A DNA stretch of 62,500 nt from Ruegeria sp. YS9 (GCF_024628725.1 NZ_CP102409.1:1-62500); one strand, 5' to 3'; positions 10,923 to 18,879 are shown, counted from the first letter of the stretch. Numbers and translations are program-made. Notes: generated by a model from the sequence alone, not told the origin.

Positions 10923-11396
10923 ATGACAGGTTGGACAACTGAAAATGTTCAAGACTATCCCCGGCCACCTGCGCTGCGGGAGGTGCCCCATAACTTACGG
11001 ATAGAGTTTGGCGGTCGAACAATCGTAGAAACTGACCAGGCGTTTCAGGTTCTCGAGACCCACCACGCCCCCACGTATTATATTCCGCCGCAAGACATTG
11101 ATACCGTTCTGACAAAGGCCTCAGGCAGATCATACTGCGAGTGGAAGGGTGTTGCGAGCTACTGGGACGTTCAGAGCGGGGCAGCTGCGGCTAAGAAAGC
11201 TGCGTGGAGTTATGCTGCACCAACCACCAGATTTGAACAGATTAAGGACTATCTCGCCTTTTACGCCGGACTTATGGATGCTTGTTTTGTTGGTGAGTAC
11301 CGGGTGATCCCGCAACCCGGGGACTTCTATGGAGGCTGGGTCACCGAAAATTTGAAGGGTCGTATAAAAGGCGCTCCGGGCACGGAATTTTGGTGA
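10923..11396 (+). CDS. DUF427 domain-containing protein
   Basis: A 157-residue protein with the DUF427 beta-rich fold signature: HNLRIEFGGRTIVET...TYYIPPQDI...CEWKGVASYWDV...AWSY followed by YLAFY. The family's biochemical role is not known. It ends 6 bp before the chimeric kinase/photolyase gene, so it is probably the first gene of that operon. The 188-bp gap before it holds no other supported gene. Family members often sit next to photolyase genes in proteobacteria, which fits the neighbours here. Confidence 0.85.
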   Translation: MTGWTTENVQDYPRPPALREVPHNLRIEFGGRTIVETDQAFQVLETHHAPTYYIPPQDIDTVLTKASGRSYCEWKGVASYWDVQSGAAAAKKAAWSYAAPTTRFEQIKDYLAFYAGLMDACFVGEYRVIPQPGDFYGGWVTENLKGRIKGAPGTEFW

Positions 11397-11402
11397 GGAT
11401 AA

Positions 11403-13064
11403 ATGACGAACCCTAAATCCTCACCAACCCCTTTGGCAGTTCCTACAAGCCGTTTGGTCCGTGTTGCCGGTTTAAGCAGCATGACGGCAGGCATTGTGGG
11501 GAACATGGCAGCACGCGCCCTAAGAGAGATCGGTCGCGGTGCGCGACCCGACATGCGTGGTTTGTTGATGACACCGGGCAACGTGACACGAGTCGCGGAT
11601 CAGCTTGCGCGTATGCGAGGCGCCGCGATGAAGGTGGGTCAGTTGATTTCGATGGATGCAGGTGAGGTCTTGCCGCCCGAACTGGCTGACATCATGGCGC
11701 GTTTGCGAGATCAGGCGCATTTCATGCCGCCGAAACAATTGCGTGACGTCCTGAACCGAGCTTGGGGTGCAGACTGGCGAAAATCCTTCCAATCTTTCGA
11801 TGTAAGGCCCATAGCGGCAGCGAGCATTGGGCAAGTACATCGTGCGACATTGAAAGACGGGCGCGATGTGGCGATCAAAGTGCAATATCCCGGTATCGCG
11901 CGCAGTATCGACAGCGATGTCGCCAATGTTGCTGCGCTGGTTCGCATGTCAGGTTTGCTTCCCCAAAGCTTTGATCTGGATCCGTATATCCAAGAGGCGC
12001 GCAGTCAACTGCATGAAGAAACCGATTATGAACGCGAGGGACACCACCTGCGCCATTTTGCAGACCTCTTGCAGAGTGATGAAGCGTTTGAAATCCCGGA
12101 GTTCTTTCCGGATTGGAGCACGCCAGAAGTACTAACGATGTCCTTTCTGGAAGGTCGCCCTATCGAGGCCGTGAGTGATGCGACCAGCGAGGAACGCAAT
12201 CGAGTCTCAGAGGCCTTGGTCAATCTCACGCTGTGCGAGATTTTTGAGTTCGGTATGATGCAGAGCGATCCAAACTTTGCCAATTACCGATACCTGCACA
12301 ACCATGCGCGCATGTGGTTTGCATCAATCTGGATTTTTACGCTCCACATACCCTGGCAGCTTGGCGCGGACTTCTTTTTGCGGCATTTGCTGGATGGCGA
12401 TCCCGCATCGAACACGCTGAGCTGGCGGTGGGTCGGCGGATTGCACACAAAAGGCAAAACCTACCTCGCGCGACCTGATAATATTGCCAAATACACCGAA
12501 GGACGGTTTCAACCAAAAAACCTCGCCAAATTTGCCGAACCTCTGACCGAGACAGTAGAACACCCGCTTATTCCGCTTTTGACTCCGCAAGAGCCCCCAG
12601 AGGGCCCTTACCTCATGCTGTTGACCGAGGATGATCTGTCAGCCGATAGCTTAATGCCGACATCGCCTGCTGCCGCGATTGGACTTTTGGCGACGCATGG
12701 TCGGTCTCCAAATCCGATTGCAGGCGCTGTAACGGATTTTGCCGAAGGCGCGATGAATAGCGCCCTGGAACCTCACGGAAAGCGCGCGCAATCCGCCGAG
12801 GATTGGAGTGATCCGTTGATCGAGGCCGCGCGGAATACCGGTGTCAAAACCATTGCAACAGCCTATGCGCCCGTCGGCCCCACTCGGTCACGACTGGATC
12901 GTGCGGAACCTCTGTTGAGGGACGCTGGCCTGTCTTTGAACCGGATAATACGACCCCACGACACGATAACATGGCCTCATGCAAGGGCCGGCTTCTTTGG
13001 TCTTCGAAAGAAGATCCCATCGCTTTTGAGCCAATTGAACCTGGCCACCCAACCAAGGCCATAG
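11403..13064 (+). CDS. Chimera: UbiB/ABC1 kinase N-half fused to photolyase FAD domain
   Basis: A 553-residue in-frame fusion. Residues 1 to about 297 are an AarF/ABC1/UbiB atypical kinase: KVGQLISMDAGEVLPPELA, the A-rich loop AAASIGQVHRA, VAIKVQYPG and the catalytic loop MQSDPNFANYRY. The expected DFG metal motif and C-lobe never arrive. From about residue 298 the sequence becomes the C-terminal FAD-binding domain of a photolyase (HNHARMWFASIWI, DGDPASNTLSWRWVGG), continuing to the end. The photolyase antenna domain is absent. Both halves therefore lack essential parts and neither normal activity is expected, although the frame has stayed open. A deletion joining two formerly separate operon genes at a short NYRYL/HNHARM-like match is the likely origin (near 12291). 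It is 6 bp after DUF427 and 3 bp before the next photolyase. Confidence 0.85.
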   Translation: MTNPKSSPTPLAVPTSRLVRVAGLSSMTAGIVGNMAARALREIGRGARPDMRGLLMTPGNVTRVADQLARMRGAAMKVGQLISMDAGEVLPPELADIMARLRDQAHFMPPKQLRDVLNRAWGADWRKSFQSFDVRPIAAASIGQVHRATLKDGRDVAIKVQYPGIARSIDSDVANVAALVRMSGLLPQSFDLDPYIQEARSQLHEETDYEREGHHLRHFADLLQSDEAFEIPEFFPDWSTPEVLTMSFLEGRPIEAVSDATSEERNRVSEALVNLTLCEIFEFGMMQSDPNFANYRYLHNHARMWFASIWIFTLHIPWQLGADFFLRHLLDGDPASNTLSWRWVGGLHTKGKTYLARPDNIAKYTEGRFQPKNLAKFAEPLTETVEHPLIPLLTPQEPPEGPYLMLLTEDDLSADSLMPTSPAAAIGLLATHGRSPNPIAGAVTDFAEGAMNSALEPHGKRAQSAEDWSDPLIEAARNTGVKTIATAYAPVGPTRSRLDRAEPLLRDAGLSLNRIIRPHDTITWPHARAGFFGLRKKIPSLLSQLNLATQPRP

Positions 13065-13067
13065 CCG

Positions 13068-14567
13068 GTGTCCACTGCCGCGCTTTTACTTCCCAACCAA
13101 TTGTTTGCCCAGCACCCCGGTGTGGCTGCCCGACCCGACGCGGTTGTGCTTTTCGAAGACCCGCTTTTCTTTGGCGATGCGTTTTATCCTGCCATGATGC
13201 ACAAGCAAAAGCTTTGGCTGCACCGTGCTTCCATGACGCGCTATCGCGATGGCTTGGTCGCCAAGGGATTTGATGCCGCGATTTGGCCCTTTGAGCGGCA
13301 GCCGGGCGCTTGCCTGCGCCTGTTTCAAAGTCTGCGGGACCGCGGCATCAGCCATATAATCATGGTTGATCCGGTAGACTTCATTGCAGAAAAACGTCTT
13401 CGGGCGGCGGCTGGCAGAACCGATATCACGCTCGATTTCAAACCATCACCTGGTTTTTTGAACACTCGGGCCGACAATCAGGATTGGTTTGCCGGTCGCA
13501 ACCGCTGGTTCATGGCAGAGTTCTACAAAAGCCAACGCCGCCGCTTGAATGTGTTGATGGACGGCGGTCAACCGGCGGGGGGACAATGGAGCTTTGACAA
13601 GGAAAACCGTAAGAAAGTGCCCAAGGCGCTGTTGGGCAGCCTGCCTTGGATCGACTGGCCTTCCCATGACGCGGTTGATGAAGCCGCGAAAGCAAGCGTA
13701 CTTGATGATTTTCCAGAAGCATTGGGCAGCTTGGATACGTTGTACTATCCGACATCACACAAAGATGCGTCCGACTGGCTGGCGCAGTTTCTGGAACGGC
13801 GGTTTGATCACTTTGGCGACTATGAAGATGCCATTGTTGCGGGTGAAAGCTGGCTGTGGCATGCCGTTCTCACGCCAGCCTTGAACATTGGATTGTTGAC
13901 GCCCAAACAGGTCTTGGACGCTGCACTGGCGCATGCGGATCGCAAGGGTATTCCCCTGAATTCGGTAGAAGGTTTCATCCGCCAGATCATTGGCTGGCGT
14001 GAGTTTATGCGTGCAACCTATGAAAGCCTGGGTGTGCCGATGCGCACTACAAATCACTGGGGCCATCACCGACCAATGCCCCGCGCTTTCTACGACGGAA
14101 CCACTGGTATTGATCCGCTGGACGACACGATCAAAAGGGTGCTCAAGACAGGGTATTGTCATCATATTGAACGCCTCATGATTTTGGGCGGATTTATGTT
14201 TCTGTGCGAAATTGATCCGGATCATGTCTATCGCTGGTTCATGGAAATGTTCGTCGACAGCTATGATTGGGTGATGGTTCCCAATGCCTACGCGATGAGC
14301 CAGCATGCCGATGGCGGGTTGATCACCACCAAACCGTACTTTTCGGGTTCAAACTATGTTCGCAAAATGAGCAATTGGGGCAAAGGGCCCTGGGCCGACA
14401 TTTGGGACGGGCTTTATTGGCGCTTTATCCTGAAACACAGCGATAGACTGGCTGGCAATCCCCGATGGGCGATGATGTGCCGTACGGCTGAACGGATGTC
14501 GCCAGAGGCCAAGAGCACGCACATAAAGACGGCTGAAGCTTTTTTGCGACGGATGACACAAGCATGA
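13068..14567 (+). CDS. Cryptochrome/photolyase family protein (PhrB/FeS-BCP-like, cysteines missing)
   Basis: A 499-residue flavoprotein related to bacterial (6-4) photolyases and cryptochromes of the PhrB/CryB group. It has the N-terminal Rossmann-like antenna domain (DAVVLFEDPLFF...HKQKLWLHRASM) and the FAD domain (EGFIRQIIGWREFMR; HHIERLMILGGFM; PNAYAMSQHADGG). In the classical group a C-terminal YCKGC...CPFN-type segment supplies Fe-S ligands. Here that stretch (residues 434-452) reads MSNWGKGPWADIWDGLYWR, with no cysteine, so a cluster is unlikely. GTG start 3 bp after the chimeric gene indicates coupled translation. A DNA-repair or light-sensing role is inferred from family. Confidence 0.87.
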   Translation: MSTAALLLPNQLFAQHPGVAARPDAVVLFEDPLFFGDAFYPAMMHKQKLWLHRASMTRYRDGLVAKGFDAAIWPFERQPGACLRLFQSLRDRGISHIIMVDPVDFIAEKRLRAAAGRTDITLDFKPSPGFLNTRADNQDWFAGRNRWFMAEFYKSQRRRLNVLMDGGQPAGGQWSFDKENRKKVPKALLGSLPWIDWPSHDAVDEAAKASVLDDFPEALGSLDTLYYPTSHKDASDWLAQFLERRFDHFGDYEDAIVAGESWLWHAVLTPALNIGLLTPKQVLDAALAHADRKGIPLNSVEGFIRQIIGWREFMRATYESLGVPMRTTNHWGHHRPMPRAFYDGTTGIDPLDDTIKRVLKTGYCHHIERLMILGGFMFLCEIDPDHVYRWFMEMFVDSYDWVMVPNAYAMSQHADGGLITTKPYFSGSNYVRKMSNWGKGPWADIWDGLYWRFILKHSDRLAGNPRWAMMCRTAERMSPEAKSTHIKTAEAFLRRMTQA

Positions 14568-14582
14568 ACACTATGGTGGCGC

Positions 14583-14977
14583 GTGACGGATATTGAGGTC
14601 ACATCCCGTGATCAACTGTGGGAGTGGCTGAGCACGCATTTTGCCCAACGTGATAGCGTCCGGCTGATCACGTGGAAGGCGGCACATCCGCAGAAATATG
14701 TCAGTCGGGACGAGGTGCTGGATGCGCTGATCGCGCATGGTTGGATTGATGGAAGACGATTTACAATCGATGAAGACCGGACGGCGCAATTGATCAGCCC
14801 GCGAAAACAGCAAGCTTGGTCCAAAAGCTAAAACGACAGAGCAGAGCACCTTAGGCAAGAAGGCTTAATGCACCCCGCAGGAGAGGCGTCTATAAAATCC
14901 AGTAAGGCGTCAGGGCTATGGAACTTCTTTGATGACGTCGATGCTCTGGTTGTGCCAGACGATTTATCCGGTGAATT
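14583..14977 (+). pseudogene. YdeI/OmpD-associated-family gene, nonsense mutation and IS truncation
   Basis: The GTG-started frame encodes 82 residues (LWEWLSTHF...SVRLITWKAAH...HGWIDGRR...TAQLISPRKQQAWSKS), the first half of a YdeI-type protein. At 14829 a TAA replaces the tyrosine codon usual after WSKS. The same frame then continues with recognisable family sequence (NDRAEHLRQEGLM, SGLWNFFDDVDALVVPDDL) up to the left end of the IS3 element at 14978. The gene is therefore doubly inactivated. It is last in the photolyase gene run. Confidence 0.82.
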
Positions 14978-15016
14978 TGAGCTACTCCCCAATGTTTGGA
15001 CAGTTTCCAGCGTGAT

Positions 15017-15892
15017 TTAAGCTACTCTTTGCTCCTGCTGACCGGGTTGGGTTACGTCTTTTCTCAGCCAGTAGACCACGGCTGGGGGTTTGCCGCCAAG
15101 GGCGGAATGGGGGCGCTTGCGGTTGTAGAACTCGATCCACTTGCCGACACCGGTCCTGGCCTTTGATCCGGTCTCCCATGCGTGCAGGTAGACGCATTCG
15201 TATTTCAGGCTCCGCCAGAGGCGCTCGACAAAGATGTTGTCGAGGAAACGGCCCTTGCCGTCCATCGAGATGCGCACGCAGGATCGGCGCAGCCGGTCAG
15301 TCCAGGCAAAAGACGTGAACTGGCTGCCCTGGTCGGTGTTCATGATCTCGGGCGGGCCGAACCTGGCGATGGCCTCGGTCAGCGCCTCGACACAGAAGTC
15401 GGCCTCCAGCGTATTCGAGATGCGCCAGGCCAGCACCTTGCGCGTGTGCCAGTCCATGATCGCCACAAGATAGAGGAACCCCCGCCGCATCGGCAGATAG
15501 GTGATGTCGGCGGCCCAGACCTGGTTGGGCCGATCCACCCGCAAACCGCGCAGCAGATATGGATGCGTCTTGCGCCCCTTCGCCGCCTTGCTGGTGCTGG
15601 GCTTCTGATAGATCGGCATCAGGCCCATCAGCCGCATGAGCCGGCGGATGCGCTTTTCATTGACCAGATGGCCTTCGTTGCGCAGGTGCCAGGTCATCTG
15701 CCGGACGCCGAAGAACGGCGTCTCAAGGAATTGTTCATCAATTTGGCGCATGAGCATCAGGTTCATCGCCGTCTCGCCCTTGGGCGCGTAGTAGAACGAC
15801 GACCGCGAGATCGACAGCAGCCTGCACTGCTTGCCGATCGACAGGTCGGGGTTGTCCGGTTCGATCATACCCCGCCTCACTTCATGCCCCAA
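15017..15892 (-). CDS. IS3-family transposase OrfB (DDE integrase core)
   Basis: A 291-residue rve-domain transposase. An N-terminal HTH_21-like region (IGKQCRLLSISRSSFYYAPK, FFGVRQMTWHLRNEGH) precedes the DDE core: D in VWAADITYLPM, D in NTDQGSQFTS and E in NIFVERLWRSLKYE, ending in FYNRKRPHSALGGKPP. It overlaps the end of orfA (15877-15892), the layout for programmed -1 frameshifting that makes an OrfAB fusion. The reading frame itself looks intact. Because orfA is truncated, only unfused OrfB could be produced. Confidence 0.92.
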   Translation of the reverse strand: MGHEVRRGMIEPDNPDLSIGKQCRLLSISRSSFYYAPKGETAMNLMLMRQIDEQFLETPFFGVRQMTWHLRNEGHLVNEKRIRRLMRLMGLMPIYQKPSTSKAAKGRKTHPYLLRGLRVDRPNQVWAADITYLPMRRGFLYLVAIMDWHTRKVLAWRISNTLEADFCVEALTEAIARFGPPEIMNTDQGSQFTSFAWTDRLRRSCVRISMDGKGRFLDNIFVERLWRSLKYECVYLHAWETGSKARTGVGKWIEFYNRKRPHSALGGKPPAVVYWLRKDVTQPGQQEQRVA

Positions 15893-16074
15893 GGTTTGAG
15901 CTTTCGTGACAAAAAATCGTTGGCCACGGCCAGCTCCCCGATCTTGGCGTGCAGCTCTTTCAACTGCTCTTCGTCAATCTCGGGCTTCTTGGCGCTACCG
16001 CGCTCGAACACGCCGGATGCGCCTTCCAGCAGCGCCTTCTTCCAGGCATGGATCATCGTCGGATGTAGCTGTCT
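15877..16074 (-). pseudogene. IS3 orfA, 5'-truncated
   Basis: Residues HPTMIHAWKKALLEGASGVFE onward match the second half of IS3 OrfA, with the leucine-zipper-like coiled coil LKELHAKIGELAVANDFLSRKL and the usual LKPWGMK end. The helix-turn-helix beginning (about the first 35 residues) is absent. The upstream ATGATG codons at 16086 belong to junction DNA. Lacking its DNA-binding domain, the product should not support transposition. Confidence 0.8.
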
Positions 16075-16082
16075 CAACCACA

Positions 16083-16184
16083 TCACATCGAAGAGCTGTC
16101 CGTATTCATGAGCTTCCGGGCGTAGTCCTCGTCATCGTAGGCTTCCATGATCTTTTCGAAGGTCACTTGTTGTTCGGCGGTCAT
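16083..16184 (-). pseudogene. Small acidic ORF truncated at the IS3 junction
   Basis: An ATG overlapping the stop of the upstream Zn-ribbon gene (TGATGA) opens a 33-codon frame starting MTAEQQVTFEKIMEAYDDED and stopping at the IS3 junction. The acidic, helical start followed by an abrupt end in junction DNA suggests the 5' part of a longer gene cut by the deletion that removed the IS end. I do not recognise the family. Coupled translation with the preceding gene implies they formed one operon. Confidence 0.5.
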
Positions 16185-16690
16185 CACCATTCCTTCTTCA
16201 CGCACGCGGGGCACCGATTACGGTCATCCGTTCGGTCGATCTGAGCGAAAAAGCCACAGACCGAGCACGTCATTTGATCTCGAATGGGTTCCTTTTGAAC
16301 GCCAAACAGCCGGTGCCGTTCCGGATGGCGCTTGCTAACGACATCATGCCCGCACCAACAACAAAGTGTCTTGTACCAGCCGTCCAGAAGTTGGGTCTCG
16401 GCACTATTCCCGCATCGTTCACAGCTGTGATTTGCACGCGCAATCGTCTCAGCGATCATCGACTGGATGTGTCGATCATCACACCTGTGGTAGATGCGGA
16501 GCTCTCCCAGCTTCTCCTTGATCTGGAGGACAAAGGGGTAGGTGGCACCCTTCAGATCGCAGTATTCCTTAACCTCCGTGAAGAGCTTTGTGACCAAGCC
16601 GGACCAGCCTTCGGGTGTGCGTCCGAGGCTCTCTTCGACCGATTGCTTGATGTCGTTGAAATCAATTGCGTTCGAAACGTCGTCCGCCAT
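16184..16690 (-). CDS. Uncharacterised zinc-ribbon protein
   Basis: A 168-residue protein of unknown function. The central part (PFVLQIKEKLGELRIY then HSCERCGNSAETQLLDGWYKTLCCWCG) resembles a widespread uncharacterised family with a KEKFG-x-LR segment followed by CExCG and LC-type cysteines. A second CSVCG...CPAC pair near the C-terminus would make another zinc site. The start at 16690 is fixed by a strong CAGGAGGTGTCCGAC ribosome site. The open frame upstream of it is the tRNA-like sequence. It begins only 19 bp after that tRNA's 3' end and overlaps the truncated ORF downstream, so the three look co-transcribed. Confidence 0.7.
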   Translation of the reverse strand: MADDVSNAIDFNDIKQSVEESLGRTPEGWSGLVTKLFTEVKEYCDLKGATYPFVLQIKEKLGELRIYHRCDDRHIQSMIAETIARANHSCERCGNSAETQLLDGWYKTLCCWCGHDVVSKRHPERHRLFGVQKEPIRDQMTCSVCGFFAQIDRTDDRNRCPACVKKEW

Positions 16691-16709
16691 GTCGGACACC
16701 TCCTGAGGA

Positions 16710-16803
16710 TGGTAGGAGGCGTCGGAATCGAACCGACTCGCGCACTCTAATCTGGAGCAATTACAAGGATATAAGCCTCGCCCGCATACCAATGCTGCCT
16801 CCC
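16710..16803 (-). tRNA. Class-II-like tRNA, probable anticodon UAU, CCA encoded
   Basis: Read on the minus strand the 94-nt sequence folds as a tRNA. It has a 7-bp acceptor stem (GGGAGGC / GCCTCCT, one G-U) with encoded ACCA, a short D arm (GCAT-TGGT-ATGC), an anticodon stem CGAGG/CCTTG with loop CTTATAT, a ~26-nt variable region able to form its own stem (TGCTC/GAGTG), and a perfect T arm GTCGG-TTCGATT-CCGAC. T33 and A37 are in place, giving anticodon TAT. A UAU anticodon with a long variable arm is unusual. The D loop is short, so it may be a mobile-element tRNA or a decayed one. An alternative fold with GAT in a CAGATTA loop lacks U33. Confidence 0.6.
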
Positions 16804-17334
16804 ACGGATTTCGCGTGGGTTATCGACCTCAGGCCGATATTCGATGGCAGTGGATGCGTGTATACGTCATGACCGGAAGCTGAACCAGTTAGGGCCACCG
16901 TGTCAAGTCGGAGTGCGCGCCAGCCCGAGATTCACCGCGTAGTTCTGGGAACCTTCTAGCTTAACGTGTGCCCAAATGACTGAAGCAACTTGTTTGGAGG
17001 GTTGGTCAGCTTGGCGTAGGTCTCACATAGTGAGACGATTCGACACTCGATGTTCAAGGTTAGAACTCAGCATCTACGCTGAAGAACAAAATACGACGGA
17101 TCAAATCTCGCGAAAGTGACCGAGCTTCTAGGGTTAGTTCAAATACTGCGGCTTGTCTGCATCCACCTGCGTGACGCGGGATTAGCATAGGACTCTATCC
17201 AGTTGCGACCAGTCGATGGTTCGCAACAGCCCTTCAACGGGCTCCGGGTTTAGCGTTCTGTTTCGACCGATATGTTCTATGACGTGACGTATCAGCCGAA
17301 TGCATATCAAGCCCCCATCGCCGGAGTTTTTTTG
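16804..17334. other. Gene-free accessory DNA
   Basis: No ORF with recognisable content or ribosome site was found here. The one clear structure is a perfect inverted repeat GTCTCAC-ATA-GTGAGAC at 17020-17036, which could be an operator or a small hairpin. Composition is more AT-rich and irregular than the core genes, consistent with decayed mobile DNA. Confidence 0.5.
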
Positions 17335-17606
17335 GGATCTATCGCAAGCGTGCAAGTGAACTGCATTCTGCAAACGAGAGTTGAAATTTGCTAATCAAAG
17401 CGTAGCTGTGATTGAAGGAAAATAACAAAAAGTTGTAGGGCTTGTTCAGAAACCACTGTCAATTGAGCGTGCACTTTGAACCACGCAAACTTATGGGCAA
17501 ATCGTGCAAAGTTATGCGCAAACGTCGCGTAAAGTTATGGGCGAAGACACCCGAGTTTTCTAAACAAAATCAATGATGGCGATGCAGCGTTATGAGCGCA
17601 CCTACA
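17335..17606 (+). repeat. 272-bp diverged direct repeat, copy 1, with repeat array
   Basis: From GGATCTATC at 17335 to CCTACA at 17606 this matches 20214-20485 in the same orientation with no net length change: landmarks lie at offsets 0, 148 and 226 in both. Inside are three units ACGCAAACTTATGGGC (17483), GTGCAAAGTTATGCGC (17504) and GCGTAAAGTTATGGGC (17527), followed by TAAACAAAATCAATG. The same units occur inverted after gyrB. Probably a mobile-element end. Confidence 0.75.
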
Positions 17607-17621
17607 TTGTTGTAGGTGCGC
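17596..17621. repeat. Perfect fold-back palindrome at repeat/IS5 junction
   Basis: GCGCACCTACA-TTGT-TGTAGGTGCGC forms an 11-bp perfect hairpin exactly where direct-repeat copy 1 meets the IS5 transposase remnant. The left arm belongs to the repeat, and copy 2 has a similar sequence there. The right arm is transposase codons. The junction thus joined two DNAs sharing the same word in opposite orientation. Confidence 0.65.
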
Positions 17622-18130
17622 TTGTCGTATTTCACCGGTTTCGTCCGCTGTTTCCGGAAAGGGATGCAGGTGCGTATCCCGTTGTCTTTCAACGCTTCTC
17701 GGAACCAGTCGGCGTCATAGCCGCGAACTCCGAGCAGCCAGTCGACATCCGGCAGGCTGCTCAGCAATGCCCGTGCGCCGGTGCAATCGCTGACCTGCCC
17801 GGCGGTGACGAAGAAGTTGATCGGGCGCCTCAGGCTGTCCCAGATGGCGTGCAGTTTGGTGTTCACGCCGCCCTTTGTGCGGTCAATCAGGCGTCCACGC
17901 CCCCCTTTTTGACGCCCGGACTGGACGCTGTGCGATGGGTCTTCTGATAGGTGGCGTCGATCATGACGGTCCCTTCTTCACCGTGCCCGGTAGCCAAACC
18001 GACCATCATCCGGGCGAAGATGCCCTGTTCGTGGCTTCTCTCGGACCGGTGGCGTTCAGCCACTCACCTTCACCGCTTTCAGCGGTTGTACAGGGTCTTG
18101 TGCGGCGGTATTCCCTGGGCGCGTCCCGCC
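17607..18130 (-). pseudogene. IS5-family transposase remnant
   Basis: On the minus strand, fragments in shifting frames match an IS5-family DDE transposase: PPHKTLYNR near 18080, a TVMIDATYQKTHR-like stretch near 17950-17980, RLIDRTKGGVNTKLHAIWD, then GQVSDCTGARALL, LGVRGYDADWFREAL and IPFRKQRTKPVKYDKRTY. The N-terminal region, the last ~50 residues with the catalytic glutamate, and both inverted repeats are missing. It has several frameshifts and cannot be active. Confidence 0.8.
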
Positions 18131-18211
18131 ACTGCTCTCGCCGCCACTTTCATCTTCTGGCTATGAAGCAAGAATGAGACCGGACCCAAAATTCCATTCT
18201 CTGGCCATAAT

Positions 18212-18273
18212 ATGGACTGACTATTCCAAAAATTGCCTACCGCCACCTTGAATTTCTGGACCAATCATTCCAA
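18212..18273. promoter_or_regulatory. Two imperfect TetR operators upstream of nemR-like gene
   Basis: ATGGACTGACTATTCCAA (18212-18229) and CTGGACCAATCATTCCAA (18256-18273) both follow the TTGGAC...TCCAA pattern of the stronger palindrome ahead of the reductase gene. The second ends 10 bp before the regulator's ATG. Autorepression is the natural reading. Confidence 0.6.
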
Positions 18274-18282
18274 ATCATACGC

Positions 18283-18879
18283 ATGAGCACAGAAACTCTC
18301 CCAATTACCGACATCAAGCCGACCGCAGGCCCGGGTCGGCCTCGTGCCTTCGACGAAGCCGAGGCTTTGGAGAAAGCCTTGTGCGTATTCTGGCACAAGG
18401 GCTACGAGACCGCGTCCGTGGACGATCTGACCAAGGCCATGGGTTTGAGTCGGTCCAGCTTTTATGGAGCATTTGGCAACAAGCAGGCTTTGTTTCACAA
18501 AGCCCTCAGGCACTATTCAAGGCGTGGTTTGAAAGCTCTGCGTGACGTCGCGGACGCGGGCGGAGATGACCCCGTTGGTGCGATAATGGAAGCTTTGGCG
18601 AACCCGCGAGGAGGTCGTGACGGCTGCATGCTGATCAATTGCCTTACGGAGCTTGCTCCTCATGATGATGAAGTGGCGGCTCTCGGGCGGCAGCATTTGG
18701 AGAGTATTGACGAGATTATTGCGAGAGCGCTTGAGCCTTCAAATCCGGGACAGGCACTCGACAAGGCACGCGCCTTTGCATCCCTTGCAATCGGCACACT
18801 AGCCTTCCGCAAGGCGGGCGTTCCCGCTGAGCAGATATCGCAAACCCTGAAACAAGCCCGGTTGGTGATTTCGCTATAA
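18283..18879 (+). CDS. TetR-family regulator, NemR-like
   Basis: A 198-residue TetR protein. GRPRAFDEAEALEKALCVFWHKGYE leads into the HTH ASVDDLTKAMGLSRSSFYGAFGNKQALF, with a C-terminal sensing domain containing GCMLINCLTELAPHDD. Two cysteine-bearing segments (ALCVFW, GCMLINC) could sense electrophiles, as known for NemR, but this is inference. The ATG at 18283 lies just after two operator half-palindromes. The next gene is an old yellow enzyme in the same direction with a near-perfect copy of the operator, the regulator/reductase pairing of nemRA systems. Confidence 0.85.
   Translation: MSTETLPITDIKPTAGPGRPRAFDEAEALEKALCVFWHKGYETASVDDLTKAMGLSRSSFYGAFGNKQALFHKALRHYSRRGLKALRDVADAGGDDPVGAIMEALANPRGGRDGCMLINCLTELAPHDDEVAALGRQHLESIDEIIARALEPSNPGQALDKARAFASLAIGTLAFRKAGVPAEQISQTLKQARLVISL

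Larger units (their letters stand above)
14978..16083 (-). mobile_element. IS3-family insertion sequence, 5' end deleted
   Basis: The left edge begins TGAGCTACTCCCCAATG directly after ydeI-like coding sequence, consistent with the TG...CA termini of IS3 elements. It contains a complete orfB and an orfA that lacks its first ~35 codons. The right terminal repeat is missing and the element runs straight into a truncated small ORF at about 16074-16083. A deletion has therefore removed the 5' end, and autonomous transposition is not expected. Confidence 0.8.
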
